Assembly (NCBI RefSeq): GCF_009184545.1
Contig: NZ_QJOW01000003.1
Coordinates: forward strand, 263,481 to 327,480
Length of the DNA: 64,000 nucleotides
Origin: Halosegnis rubeus
GTDB lineage: Archaea > Halobacteriota > Halobacteria > Halobacteriales > Haloarculaceae
Reading direction: 5' to 3'
Part shown: positions 1 through 8,311 of the stretch, in pieces
Position numbering within the stretch: the stretch's first letter is position 1
Layout of the letters: each line of letters opens with the position of its first letter
Notes under the pieces: model-generated
What the model was told of the DNA's origin: nothing
Databases searched by the model: none
What the model saw: the letters and a program-made list of their open reading frames with translations, nothing else
Made by a program: the position numbers and the translations under genes

Positions 1-1
1 C

Positions 2-925
2 CAGTTCGGACAGATTATCAACATGTACCAGCGCGCGTACGCCTCCTCCGCGCGCATCTTCGGGCTGATGGACGAACCCTCCCGCATCGTCGAGGACCCC
101 GACGCCGACGAACTCGTCGTCTCCGACGGCGAGGTCGTCTACGACGACGTGTCCTTCGGCTACGACGACACCGAGACGATCGTCGAGGACGTGAGCTTCG
201 AGGTCGACGGCGGGGACACGCTCGCGCTCGTCGGCCCGACCGGTGCGGGGAAATCCACGGTTCTCAAGCTCCTACTCCGGATGTACGACGTTGACGAGGG
301 GTCGATTACCATCGACGGGAAGGACCTGCGCGACGTGACGATTCCGAGTCTCCGCCGGCAGGTCGGCTACGTCAGCCAGGACACGTTCATGTTCTACGGC
401 ACGGTCGAGGAGAACATCTCCTACGGCACGTTCAACTCCGACCGCGAGTCCGTCGTCGAGGCCGCGAAGGCGGCCGAGGCTCACGAGTTCATCACGAACC
501 TGCCGGAGGGGTACGACACCGAGGTCGGCGAACGGGGCGTAAAGCTCTCTGGCGGCCAGCGCCAGCGCATCTCTATCGCCCGCGCGATTCTCAAAGACCC
601 CGAGATCCTCATCCTCGACGAGGCGACCTCCGACGTGGACACGGAGACGGAGATGCTCATCCAGCGGTCGGTCGACCGGCTGACTGCGGACCGGACGACG
701 TTCTCCATCGCCCACCGGCTCTCGACGATTAAGGACGCGGACAAGATCATTGTGCTCGAAGACGGCCGAATCGTCGAGCGCGGGAGCCACGACGACCTCA
801 TCGCCGAGGACGGACTGTACGCGCACCTGTGGGGCGTGCAGGCGGGCGAAATCGACGAACTCCCGGACGAGTTCATCGAGCGCGCCCAACAGCGCGACGC
901 CAACCGCATCGAGGCCGGGGAGTAA
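2..925 (+). CDS. ABC exporter, ATP-binding/permease protein (5' end outside window)
   Basis: C-terminal part of a half-transporter of the ABCB/MsbA type, which uses ATP to move a lipid, peptide or drug-like substrate across the membrane. The frame is open to the left edge (QFGQIIN before the first internal Met at 23), so the membrane domain lies upstream and the gene is cut by the window. The nucleotide-binding domain is complete: Walker A GPTGAGKST (near base 233), Q-loop region VSQDTF, signature LSGGQ (near 547), Walker B ILILDEATSD (near 607) and H-loop IAHRLST (near 709). Substrate cannot be inferred. Confidence 0.93.
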   Translation, partial: QFGQIINMYQRAYASSARIFGLMDEPSRIVEDPDADELVVSDGEVVYDDVSFGYDDTETIVEDVSFEVDGGDTLALVGPTGAGKSTVLKLLLRMYDVDEGSITIDGKDLRDVTIPSLRRQVGYVSQDTFMFYGTVEENISYGTFNSDRESVVEAAKAAEAHEFITNLPEGYDTEVGERGVKLSGGQRQRISIARAILKDPEILILDEATSDVDTETEMLIQRSVDRLTADRTTFSIAHRLSTIKDADKIIVLEDGRIVERGSHDDLIAEDGLYAHLWGVQAGEIDELPDEFIERAQQRDANRIEAGE

Positions 926-940
926 CCCCGAAAAGCGGGA

Positions 941-948
941 TTTTAAGA
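941..948 (+). promoter_or_regulatory. TATA-like element of the histone-deacetylase operon
   Basis: The sequence ttttaaga is centred about 29 bases before the ATG at 973, the spacing expected for a leaderless haloarchaeal transcript. No Shine-Dalgarno motif is seen before the histone start. Inferred from position only. Confidence 0.45.
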
Positions 949-972
949 CACTCTCGCTCACTCTTGGATAGT

Positions 973-1410
973 ATGAGCGTCGAGCTACCGTTCGCTCCGG
1001 TAGATACCATCATTCGTCGGAACGCGGGAGAGCTTCGCGTGAGCGCCGAGGCGGCCGCCGAACTGGCCGCCCGTATTCAGGAACGCGGCGCGGCGCTGGC
1101 GACGACTGCCGCAGAGCACGCCACCGCCGACGGGCGCAAGACCCTGATGGTCGAGGACTTCGCGTTCGAGGCGTCGTCGGACCCCGAACTCGAACTCCCC
1201 ATCGCCCCCGTCGACCGCATCGCCCGACTCGATATCGACGACCGGTATCGCGTCTCGAAGGACGCCCGCGTCGCCCTCGCAGCCGAACTGGAGTCGTTTG
1301 CCGACACCGTCGCGGCGGCGGCCGCGGTGCTCACCCGCCACGCCGCACGCCGGACAGTCAAGGAGGCCGACGTGGCCACGTACTTCGAACTCCAGCCGTA
1401 CTACGGATGA
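973..1410 (+). CDS. Archaeal histone, fused two-fold (doublet) form
   Basis: 145-residue protein with two histone folds joined head to tail (about residues 1-70 and 76-145). Both begin with the archaeal P-x-APVD-x-I-x-R signature (PFAPVDTIIRR and PIAPVDRIARL), and each has a long central helix and a C-terminal xxxDV/DF segment. Such doublets act as a covalent heterodimer; in haloarchaea the histone is reported to be scarce and to behave more like a regulator than a bulk packaging protein. It overlaps the downstream deacetylase by ATGA (1407-1410), so the two are translationally coupled. The ATG at 973 is chosen because it precedes the first fold and has a TATA-like box at the right distance. 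Confidence 0.93.
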   Translation: MSVELPFAPVDTIIRRNAGELRVSAEAAAELAARIQERGAALATTAAEHATADGRKTLMVEDFAFEASSDPELELPIAPVDRIARLDIDDRYRVSKDARVALAAELESFADTVAAAAAVLTRHAARRTVKEADVATYFELQPYYG

Positions 1411-2411
1411 GATTCGGCTACCGCGAGGTGTGTCTCCGCCACGACACCGGCGCTCGTCACCCCGAGAGCGCAGACCGGCTCCGGGCCATCAAGCGCGGAC
1501 TTTCGAAGGAGCACGGCGTCGCCTACGAGGAGGGACGCCTCGCCTCGGCCGAGGAGATTCTCGCCGTCCACGAGTCGAACTACGTCGACGAACTCGAACA
1601 GTTCTGTGCCGACGGCGGCGGCACGTGGGACGCCGACACCGTCGCGGTCGAGGCGAGTTGGGAGGCGGCCCGCGCCGCCGCCGGCCTCTCGCTGTGGGCA
1701 GGTGACGTTGCCCTCGACGGCGACGGCGGACGCGAGACGCCCTTCGCGGTCGGTCGCCCTCCCGGCCACCACGCCGAGGCCGACGACGCCATGGGATTTT
1801 GTCTCTTCAACAACGTCGCCGTCGCGGCCGCGGGCGCGCTCGAACGCGACGACGTGGACCGTGTCGCCGTCTTCGATTGGGACGTGCACCACGGCAACGG
1901 TACCCAACACATCTTCGAGGACGACCCCGACGTGTTCTACGTGTCGACCCACGAGCGCGGGCTGTTCCCCGGAACCGGCGACCTCCGCGAGACGGGCACC
2001 GGCGAGGGACAGGGGACGACGATGAACATCCCGTTCCCGGGCGGCTGTGGCGACGCGGAGTATCTCGCCGCGATCGATGAGGCCATCACGCCGGCGTTCG
2101 AGCAGTACGACCCGGACCTGCTGTTCGTCTCTGCGGGCTTTGACGCCCACCGGAAAGACCCCATCTCCCGCCAGCGCGTCTCTACCGAGGGATACGGGCT
2201 GCTCACCGACCGGATGATCGACCTCGCGGACCGGTGTGGTGCAGGGCTGGCGTTCGTCCTCGAAGGCGGCTACGGGCTGGAGGCGCTTTCGGAGTCGGTC
2301 CGGAAGGTGAACAGCGTCTTCGACGGCTACACGCCGGCCGAAAACGAGGAAGAAGTCGCCGCACGCGGTCGCTCGACAATCGACGACGTGCGAGAGGTTC
2401 ACGACCTCTAG
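1407..2411 (+). CDS. Histone deacetylase family protein (AcuC/HdaI-like amidohydrolase)
   Basis: 334-residue class I/II-type zinc deacetylase. The catalytic His pair (H121, H122 in PPGHHAEADD), the zinc ligands of the DxxH/D motifs (D159 and H161 in DWDVHHGNG, D246 in SAGFDAH) and the C-terminal EGGYG are all present, so it should be active. The substrate may be acetyl-lysine on proteins, or a small acetylated molecule as in AcuC and polyamine deacetylases. Its ATG overlaps the histone stop. That pairing suggests a chromatin-linked role, but archaeal histones lack the long acetylated tails of eukaryotes, so this remains inference. Confidence 0.92.
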   Translation: MRFGYREVCLRHDTGARHPESADRLRAIKRGLSKEHGVAYEEGRLASAEEILAVHESNYVDELEQFCADGGGTWDADTVAVEASWEAARAAAGLSLWAGDVALDGDGGRETPFAVGRPPGHHAEADDAMGFCLFNNVAVAAAGALERDDVDRVAVFDWDVHHGNGTQHIFEDDPDVFYVSTHERGLFPGTGDLRETGTGEGQGTTMNIPFPGGCGDAEYLAAIDEAITPAFEQYDPDLLFVSAGFDAHRKDPISRQRVSTEGYGLLTDRMIDLADRCGAGLAFVLEGGYGLEALSESVRKVNSVFDGYTPAENEEEVAARGRSTIDDVREVHDL

Positions 2412-2647
2412 AGGGTCGCGGCGACGGATTCGACGGCGTCGACGCGGGCCGGGTCGAACGTCCACAGCCCGTCCCACTCGTTTTCATCCGTCTGGAGACA
2501 TAAGAGCGCAGCCGGGGTGTCGGTGCCGGTGTGGACGACGAACCACGAATCGCGGTAGACCGGTGTCCTGCCGTCGTGGACCACGACCGTCCGCTGTGGT
2601 GGCTCTACGTCCAAGAGGTCACGGGACTGTTCGACCGGCGTAGCCAT
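2408..2647 (-). CDS. Conserved hypothetical protein, small acidic
   Basis: 79 residues from the ATG at 2647; an upstream Met (2674) would add nine residues but matches composition poorly. The sequence is predicted to be mainly beta, with the segment VHDGRTPVYRDSWFVVHTG and no Cys cluster, signal peptide or membrane segment. Not recognised. It converges on the deacetylase with a 4-base overlap and lies 39 bases beyond the stop of cca, so it may be the tail of the cca transcript. Confidence 0.6.
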   Translation of the reverse strand: MATPVEQSRDLLDVEPPQRTVVVHDGRTPVYRDSWFVVHTGTDTPAALLCLQTDENEWDGLWTFDPARVDAVESVAATL

Positions 2648-2686
2648 ACGCCACTGTGTTGTCACCGACGTCAATGAGATCTCCCC

Positions 2687-4039
2687 CTACACGTGCGGAT
2701 AGAAGTACTCCCGAAGCTCCGAGCCGAACTCCGCCGCGAGCGTAGCAACCTCTCCCGCCGCGAGGACGGTGTAGTCGTCATTGAGCGCACGCTCGATTGC
2801 CGGTCCGAGTGCGACCGAGAAGAGAGCGTCCTCGGCGAACGCCTCGGGCGTCCGGTAGTCGCGCTCGCGCTCGACGACGTACCGGTCCCCAGCGAGATAC
2901 GGTCCGGTCTCCGGTCCGTCGGCGTAGGCGTCGTAGAACCCCTCGGCGTGGTCGCGTACCCCCACCGGCGGTCCCTCGTGGCGTTCGATTGCCGGCAGCT
3001 TCGCAATCTGACACTCGACGAGCAGCGCCGCGGTGTCGTCGGCGACACAGGTCGCACGCAGCGGGTCGAATCCCCGGCGTCGAAGCTCCGACTCCAGTCC
3101 CGACAGTGACTTCTCCAACTGTGGGTAGAGTTGGTCGTCGACGATGTCGGGGGCGTCGAACCGGACCACAACGGGGTGGGTGTCACGCTCCTCGACGACA
3201 GCGTGGACCGCCTCGGCGTCAATCGGGTCGACGCGCCGCGGTTCGAACAGCGATTCCCGCGGGTCGGCGAGCAGGTCGCGGCTGTAGTGGATGAGCCGTG
3301 CGAGGTTCTCGGGAGCGAGCGAAGCGGCGACGTTGCGGTCGGGGTCCGTCGGGTCGATGACGACGAGGCTGTCCTCGAAACTGCTGGTCGCGTGCGCTTC
3401 GGGGTCGAAGCTGACGGGTGGGTTCCAGTCCACCACAGCGCGCACGAGCGGGACGAACCCCCCGTGTTCTAAGACGAGCAGCTCCGCGAGATACCCCGCG
3501 AAGCCACGGGTCCGGAGGTCAGAGCCGTACGCGCCGATGCCCTTCAGGAACGCTTTCGTGACGCGGGCGTCCCCCCGGAGATCGTCGTCCAATCGATCCT
3601 CCAGATACTCCGTGTGGAACGGGGTCCGGTCGACGGCCGACTGGATGTCGCCCGCCGACTCGACGGCGAAACAGGGGACGCAGTCGACGGCGAACCCCTC
3701 GACCTCCCCCTTGACGTAGGGGTGCTCGGCGAACTCCTCGTGGCCGTCGGGGACGACGGCGTGGCCCACCTGCAGGCCGTAGCGTTCGAGGTCGACCCGC
3801 GAGAGCTTCGGCGGGAACCGGACGAACAGGTCGATGTCGCGGTCGCCGGCGAGCCACGTTTCGCGTGCGGTGGAGCCGACGAGTCGCACGTCGGCGTCGA
3901 TTCCGAGGTCGGTGATAGCGTCGCGTGCACGCTCGCGGAGTCGGTCAGCGACGGCGTGGAGCCGCTCGCGTTCGTCGTCGGTTGGGGTCACGCGGTCGTG
4001 GATCCGCTCAACGACCGTCTCGACCGACGTGTCTGTCAT
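2687..4039 (-). CDS. cca: CCA-adding enzyme (archaeal class I tRNA nucleotidyltransferase)
   Basis: 450 residues, normal for the archaeal class I enzyme. It adds or repairs the 3' CCA of tRNAs using CTP and ATP without a nucleic acid template. The nucleotidyltransferase motif is seen as LVGSTARETW followed by the metal-binding D-x-D in GDRDIDLFVRF (about residues 52-72). The central and tail domains of the archaeal family follow, ending in LREYFYPHV. It sits head-on to two tRNA genes that do not encode CCA, which fits its role. Confidence 0.96.
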   Translation of the reverse strand: MTDTSVETVVERIHDRVTPTDDERERLHAVADRLRERARDAITDLGIDADVRLVGSTARETWLAGDRDIDLFVRFPPKLSRVDLERYGLQVGHAVVPDGHEEFAEHPYVKGEVEGFAVDCVPCFAVESAGDIQSAVDRTPFHTEYLEDRLDDDLRGDARVTKAFLKGIGAYGSDLRTRGFAGYLAELLVLEHGGFVPLVRAVVDWNPPVSFDPEAHATSSFEDSLVVIDPTDPDRNVAASLAPENLARLIHYSRDLLADPRESLFEPRRVDPIDAEAVHAVVEERDTHPVVVRFDAPDIVDDQLYPQLEKSLSGLESELRRRGFDPLRATCVADDTAALLVECQIAKLPAIERHEGPPVGVRDHAEGFYDAYADGPETGPYLAGDRYVVERERDYRTPEAFAEDALFSVALGPAIERALNDDYTVLAAGEVATLAAEFGSELREYFYPHV

Positions 4040-4129
4040 ATCCCGGCTTCGGCGGCGGTTGTGAAACCCGTGTCGGTGTCCGTTCCGAAGCGAAAGCCCT
4101 ATCTTGCAAATCGCGCTACGTGAGAGTGA

Positions 4130-4202
4130 GCCGCCTTAGCTCAGTTGGTAGAGCACCACGCTGTTAACGTGGTTGTCCCAGGTTCGAGCCCTGGAGGTGG
4201 CG
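4130..4202 (+). tRNA. tRNA-Asn (anticodon GTT)
   Basis: 73 bases. Acceptor arm GCCGCCT pairs with AGGTGGC (one G-T pair) with discriminator G. The D-arm TAGCTCAGTTGGTAGAGCA is standard, the anticodon stem CCACG/CGTGG encloses loop CTGTTAA with anticodon GTT, and the T-arm contains GGTTCGAGCCC. CCA is not encoded. No intron. Confidence 0.97.
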
Positions 4203-4256
4203 TCTCCGTCTGCTGATTCGGTACGCTGAAGTTCGCTGCCTGCCGACGACGAATAA

Positions 4257-4330
4257 GGGCCCTTAGCTTAGTCTGGTATAGCACTCCGCTCATAACGGAG
4301 CGGTCGTTGGTTCAAATCCGACAGGGCCCA
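4257..4330 (+). tRNA. tRNA with CAT anticodon, probably tRNA-Ile2 (tools may call it tRNA-Met)
   Basis: 74 bases. Acceptor GGGCCCT pairs with AGGGCCC, discriminator A; anticodon stem CTCCG/CGGAG with loop CTCATAA; T-loop GGTTCAAATCC. It lacks initiator features (no AGCGGG start, no three G-C pairs in the anticodon stem). Elongator tRNA-Met of well-studied haloarchaea carries an intron, while this gene has none. Its similarity to tRNA-Ile2 (CCCTTAGCT, GGTCG-TGGTTCAA) favours tRNA-Ile2, whose C34 is converted to agmatidine by TiaS, a gene also in this window at 62.4-63.7 kb. Met remains possible. Confidence 0.9.
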
Positions 4331-4335
4331 TCCAG

Positions 4336-4340
4336 TTTTT
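4336..4340 (+). terminator. Oligo-T terminator after the tRNA pair
   Basis: Five T residues begin five bases after the tRNA discriminator base, as is usual for archaeal transcription termination. Confidence 0.4.
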
Positions 4341-4393
4341 GCAGGGACGAACGCGACGACTGAACCGCTCGGCCGTCGGTTCGACGCGACTCC

Positions 4394-4705
4394 GTGTCCC
4401 AGTGTCTCGACCTTTCCTCGGGCCCCTTCAGAAACCCTGACACACTCTTTTTATGTACGATTCCTGCTAGCGCACTGGGCGTGAACGTCGCAGGTAACTC
4501 AGTTGACTGGACTGCTGGAGGTGCTGGAGCCGACAGCTCAGTCACGAGTGGATCACAGTTGATAGTTGACATCACTAGCGCAACCGATACCGCCAACGCA
4601 GAGATCTCTGAAAGCGAAGTTAGCTCCGACGACGAGGTCAGCGTCATCTGGGCACCGGACAACGGTGACACCTCTCAGACGCTCGCAACCAGCGAGACTC
4701 CCTAG
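4394..4705 (+). pseudogene. Remnant of a type IV pilin/archaellin-like secreted protein
   Basis: The reading frame has a nonsense-looking start, but from about 4480 it reads like the C-terminal half of a haloarchaeal pilin-type protein: acidic, Ser/Thr-rich, with GSQLIVDITSATDTAN and the closing beta motif VSVIWAPDNGDTSQTL. The expected N-terminal class III signal peptide and hydrophobic helix are absent, so this looks like the 3' end of a decayed gene. Base composition is more AT-rich than the neighbours. The pilin assignment rests on the pattern of the last 50 residues and is tentative; a fresh orphan protein is the alternative. Confidence 0.4.
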
Positions 4706-4987
4706 TCCGGCAAACTGATCTGTCTTTGGAGTCTTTTTTGAACACCAACTAGCCATGCGTGTTGGTCCTCCTTCCGTCGGCGTGGACCCGGAAATACGCT
4801 TGTCCTGATGGATATTGAGACGATAGACGACGAACAGTGTTGACGACCGGGACGACTGCACATCTCACGACGCTGCCGGTTACCCTCGCGGTCGGACCGT
4901 TCGTGTTCGCGTCGCGGTGACGTGTCGCGATACCGCGCTCGCACCAGAGACAACCGCTTTATCAGGCTGGACACTGTACAATCGACA
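4706..4987. other. Non-coding stretch before eIF1A
   Basis: About 280 bases without a credible gene. It starts with an oligo-T run (4734-4739) that could terminate transcription from the pilin-like remnant. It ends with a TATA-like ctttatca about 27 bases before the eIF1A start. Nothing else recognised. Confidence 0.5.
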
Positions 4988-5275
4988 ATGAGTGACGATA
5001 GTGGCGGGCGCAAGCCCCTACGGATGCCCGACGAGAATCAGCAGTTCGCCGTCGTGACGAACATGCTGGGCGGCGGGCGTGTCGAGGTTCGGTGTGCAGA
5101 CGGGAAAGAACGGATGGGCCGTATCCCCGGCCGGATGCGCTTCCGGACGTGGATCAACGAGGGCGACGTGGTGCTCATCGAGCCGTGGGACTGGCAGGAC
5201 GGCAAAGGCGACATCGAGTGGCGCTACGACGAGCAAGACGCCCAGCAACTCCGCGAAGAAGGCCACATCGAGTAA
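4988..5275 (+). CDS. eif1a: Translation initiation factor aIF-1A
   Basis: 95 residues with the S1/OB-fold of eIF1A (core motif [41 protein letters not shown]). It binds the A site of the 30S subunit and helps start-codon selection with aIF1 and aIF2. Length is normal for archaea. A TATA-like ctttatca lies near -27 with no Shine-Dalgarno motif, so the mRNA is probably leaderless and starts at this ATG. Confidence 0.96.
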   Translation: MSDDSGGRKPLRMPDENQQFAVVTNMLGGGRVEVRCADGKERMGRIPGRMRFRTWINEGDVVLIEPWDWQDGKGDIEWRYDEQDAQQLREEGHIE

Positions 5276-5449
5276 CTACCGGGTGAAATCCTCGTCGTCG
5301 AACTCTTCGAGGACCCACTCTAGTTCTTCGATGGCGCGCAACAGCGCCACCTCCGTTTCGTCTTCCAACTGCGAGACTGGCGGGTCGTGGCGGTCGTACT
5401 CGGCTTCGAGCGCGGCGATTCGCTCGCGGATCGTCTCCTCTGTTCGCAT
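5276..5449 (-). CDS. Small conserved haloarchaeal protein, unknown function
   Basis: 57 residues starting at the ATG at 5449. Very acidic and predicted helical (IRERIAALEAEYDR; ALLRAIEELEWVLEEF), so it could form a coiled coil. The stop abuts that of eIF1A in convergent orientation. No family recognised. It could be a chance frame, but coherent codon use and helix periodicity argue for a real gene. Confidence 0.5.
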   Translation of the reverse strand: MRTEETIRERIAALEAEYDRHDPPVSQLEDETEVALLRAIEELEWVLEEFDDEDFTR

Positions 5450-5540
5450 ACTCGCCCGTGTACACCGGGAGTATTCAGCGTACCGCTTGCTACTACGTCC
5501 CATCCCCCGAACCCAAGCAACTCGAACACGTACACCGGGT

Positions 5541-5933
5541 ATGAGCGACATCCCAGAAACCGACGAAGAGTGGCGTGAACGACTCACCGAAGCGGAGTAC
5601 GAGATTCTGCGCGAGGAGGGGACCGACCCGAAGTTCTCCGGCGAGTACATCGGTAAGGACGACGACGGAGCCTACCGATGTGCCGGCTGTGGCGCGCTGC
5701 TTTTCGACTCGGACACGAAGTTCGACGAGGACGGCTCTGGCTGGCCCTCATTTTATGATGCCGTTGAGGGCGCAATCGAGTTCCGCGAGGACGATTCGCT
5801 CGGGATGACCCGAACCGAGACGGTGTGTGCCGAGTGTGGCGGCCACCTCGGCCACGTGTTCGAGGACGGCCCGGAGCCGACGGGCAAACGCTACTGTATC
5901 AACTCCACGGCTATCGACTTCGACGACGAGTGA
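5541..5933 (+). CDS. msrB: Peptide-methionine (R)-S-oxide reductase MsrB
   Basis: 130 residues. Reduces methionine-R-sulfoxide in proteins, with electrons from thioredoxin. The zinc-binding CxxC pairs are seen at C47/C50 (CAGCG) and C96/C99 (CAECG). The catalytic cysteine is C119 in KRYCINS. GSGWPSFYD and GHLGHVF are the substrate-site motifs. The ATG at 5541 matches the family's N-terminus; the same frame is open further upstream without similarity. It converges on the MFS gene of the opsin operon with no gap. Confidence 0.96.
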   Translation: MSDIPETDEEWRERLTEAEYEILREEGTDPKFSGEYIGKDDDGAYRCAGCGALLFDSDTKFDEDGSGWPSFYDAVEGAIEFREDDSLGMTRTETVCAECGGHLGHVFEDGPEPTGKRYCINSTAIDFDDE

Positions 5934-5934
5934 G

Positions 5935-7278
5935 CTACCACCGGCGGAGCGCGCCTGCGCCGTGCTGGCTTGCCAGCACGAGCACGAAGACAGCGACCGC
6001 AGCGAAGGCAGCACCGCCGCCGAGATAGAACACCCAGTCGATACCGACGTTGGTCTGGAGCCAGCCGCCGACGAACGGCGCGCCGATGGAGCCGGGCCGC
6101 CAGACGAACTCCCGAATCCCGAACGAAGACGCGACGCCGCCCCCTTCGGTGTTTTCGCCCTCGTCCGCGAACAGCGCCATGCTCGCCGGCTCGCGGAAGG
6201 CGTCAGCAATACCCAACAGTGCGTTACACGCGATGAGAGGGAGAAACGCCGGCGAGAGGTTGCCGAGTCCCGCGACCGCGGCCTCGACGCCGACCCACTT
6301 CACGGGAGCCGTCGCTGCCAGCCACTCCATCCCCGGAATGCCGGGCGGGAGCGCGAGCACGGACCCGACGCCGGGTGTAAACGGCACCGCGAGAGCGATG
6401 GCCCCGTAACCTGTGCCCCCGAGCGCGATGAACGCGGCCCGACCGAACCTGTCGGAGAGCCGGCCGGTGTACGGCTGAAACAGCATGTTCGCTCCGCGTT
6501 CGGCCGTAATGACGACCCCGACGGCGAAGGGCGCGTACGCCAGCCCGCCCTGTGCGACCTCGACACCGGCGTAGATGGGGACCCACGTCCGAACGAGCGT
6601 GACGGCGACCGCGTACTGGCCTCGGAACGTCGTCAGCGTCCGGAGCCGTTCGTTCACCGACAGCGAACTGAACGGGAACCCCTCGATACGGACGGGGTCG
6701 GGACGGACGAACAGGACGACGGCCACCATCGATACCACCAACAGCGCGACGAGTACCGCGTACACCGTCTGGAAGCCGTACACCTCATATAGTGCTCCGA
6801 CCGACAGCGCCCCGACGATACCGGAGGCGAGTCGCGCCGCGTTCGCCTTCCCGATGTGGTTAGCGCGCCCTCCCGTCGGCGCGAGTTCGCCAACGAGTGA
6901 CAGTGAGAGTAGCGACGCGCCCGTCGCGGCGAATCCCTGCATCGCCCGCGCGCCGACGAACTGCCACGAGCCGGAGACGAACGCGAAGGCCGTGTACGCG
7001 AGCGTCGCGATACCGATTGCGACGACGAGTGCCGTCCGTTTGTCGCCGGCGTCACCACCCCACGCGAACGGGACGATGGCGAGCGTCGAGGCGAGCGTGT
7101 ATCCCGACGTGAACAGCCCGAGCAACAGCGCTGACGGGTCGTAGAGATTGATGTACGTCGGGAGGAGCGTGGTGAGGGCGGCCAGCCCGAAGCCGCCGGC
7201 GAACCGGACGAGATACAGACTCAGAAACTGGAGCCGGTCGTCGTTCACACCGACGGTTTTCCCGTCCGCCTCAAGCAC
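5935..7278 (-). CDS. MFS transporter, last gene of the bacteriorhodopsin operon
   Basis: 447-residue major facilitator superfamily permease with about 12 hydrophobic segments. The loop motif between helices 2 and 3 is GGDAGDKRTA and that of the second half is GRLSDRFGRAAF. The GTG start at 7278 overlaps the blh stop by 8 bases, so it is translated with the retinal genes. The substrate is unknown. Co-location suggests export or uptake of a carotenoid-related compound or a role in light-powered transport, but this is inference from context only. Confidence 0.85.
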   Translation of the reverse strand: MLEADGKTVGVNDDRLQFLSLYLVRFAGGFGLAALTTLLPTYINLYDPSALLLGLFTSGYTLASTLAIVPFAWGGDAGDKRTALVVAIGIATLAYTAFAFVSGSWQFVGARAMQGFAATGASLLSLSLVGELAPTGGRANHIGKANAARLASGIVGALSVGALYEVYGFQTVYAVLVALLVVSMVAVVLFVRPDPVRIEGFPFSSLSVNERLRTLTTFRGQYAVAVTLVRTWVPIYAGVEVAQGGLAYAPFAVGVVITAERGANMLFQPYTGRLSDRFGRAAFIALGGTGYGAIALAVPFTPGVGSVLALPPGIPGMEWLAATAPVKWVGVEAAVAGLGNLSPAFLPLIACNALLGIADAFREPASMALFADEGENTEGGGVASSFGIREFVWRPGSIGAPFVGGWLQTNVGIDWVFYLGGGAAFAAVAVFVLVLASQHGAGALRRW

Positions 7279-8311
7279 GTTCCGATACGGCTCGCGTCCA
7301 GACCCCCTGTTTCGCGTCCATCCACGCCACCACGCCGACGTGGGGAAGCGTCAGCGCCGCGATCAAGACGAGATACAGCCCGACGAAGCCGGCGGCGGTC
7401 GTCGGTGGCTCCGGCACCAGCAGATAAAACACTCCGAGGAAGGCGAGCGAGACGGCTGTCAGAGGAGCGGCCTGGCGCGCAAACCGCCGGAGCGGCGTCC
7501 ACAGGTCGCCGGTCGCGAACGCCTCGACGGACGGTTCGTCGGTCAGCGCGAGCCGGCCGACGTGTCTGAGTGCGTGCCACAGACAGAAGTAGAGACCGAC
7601 GGCCAACAGCGGCGGGACCGTCAGGAAGAACGCACCGAGCAGCAGCGTCTCGCCGGCGTCCCGTCGCCACCCGTCGCCCACCCGTCGCCAGTAACCCAGG
7701 CCTAGGTGGACAGCAACGAGCGCGCCGTATCCCACGCCGACGGCGAGTCGGCTCTCCGGCGTGAATACGGGTGCGAGAAGCGATACGTCACCGGCGAAGG
7801 GCGCGATGAGTAGCTCGGCCACGCGCTCGTACTGAGCGGGGAACGCGACCAGCGGGACGAGCATCGGGAAGCCGCCACGAACGACCGCAGCGAGGGCACG
7901 CTGTGGGACCGAGTGCAGGTGTGCCGCCCCGGCGAAGGCGACGAGCGCGTGCATGTCCCCCTGCCCCCAGTGGGCGAGCGTCAGGACGATGAACGAGCCG
8001 AACCCGACCGCCGGCGCGAGAAACCACACCAGCGTGTAGCCGACGCCGAGAAGGAGATACACGCCCCCGACGACGAACGCGCCGCGTACCGTCGAGACGG
8101 CCGCCAGCCGCCCGGGAACGAGGTGGTCTATCGCGCCGTGTGGCAGTCCGACGAGGACGACGGAGACGACGAGCGGCACCAGCTGAATCGTCTGTGGCAC
8201 TTGCGGGTCGAACGCGAACACGAGCGCGAGCAGGCCACAACACACCCACCCCGGCCACAGCGTCAGCCGGCGGACCGCCTCCTCGCCGCCGTCGGGTGGA
8301 AACAGGGTCAT
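7271..8311 (-). CDS. blh: Brp/Blh family beta-carotene 15,15'-dioxygenase
   Basis: 346-residue integral membrane protein that cleaves beta-carotene into two retinal molecules, the chromophore of bacteriorhodopsin. Family signatures GLPHGAIDH (about residue 53), LAHWGQGDMHA, YFCLWHALRHVGRL and LTLPHVGVV supply the conserved histidines thought to bind iron. About ten hydrophobic segments. Its ATG overlaps the crtY stop by 4 bases and its end overlaps the MFS gene, placing it third in bop-crtY-blh-MFS. Confidence 0.94.
   Translation of the reverse strand: MTLFPPDGGEEAVRRLTLWPGWVCCGLLALVFAFDPQVPQTIQLVPLVVSVVLVGLPHGAIDHLVPGRLAAVSTVRGAFVVGGVYLLLGVGYTLVWFLAPAVGFGSFIVLTLAHWGQGDMHALVAFAGAAHLHSVPQRALAAVVRGGFPMLVPLVAFPAQYERVAELLIAPFAGDVSLLAPVFTPESRLAVGVGYGALVAVHLGLGYWRRVGDGWRRDAGETLLLGAFFLTVPPLLAVGLYFCLWHALRHVGRLALTDEPSVEAFATGDLWTPLRRFARQAAPLTAVSLAFLGVFYLLVPEPPTTAAGFVGLYLVLIAALTLPHVGVVAWMDAKQGVWTRAVSERA

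Noticed and set aside
272-961. Long open frame on the minus strand opposite the ABC transporter gene
   Set aside because: Mirror frame of a high-G+C gene: Arg/Asp/Val-rich and lacking any domain, while the plus strand encodes all ABC motifs.
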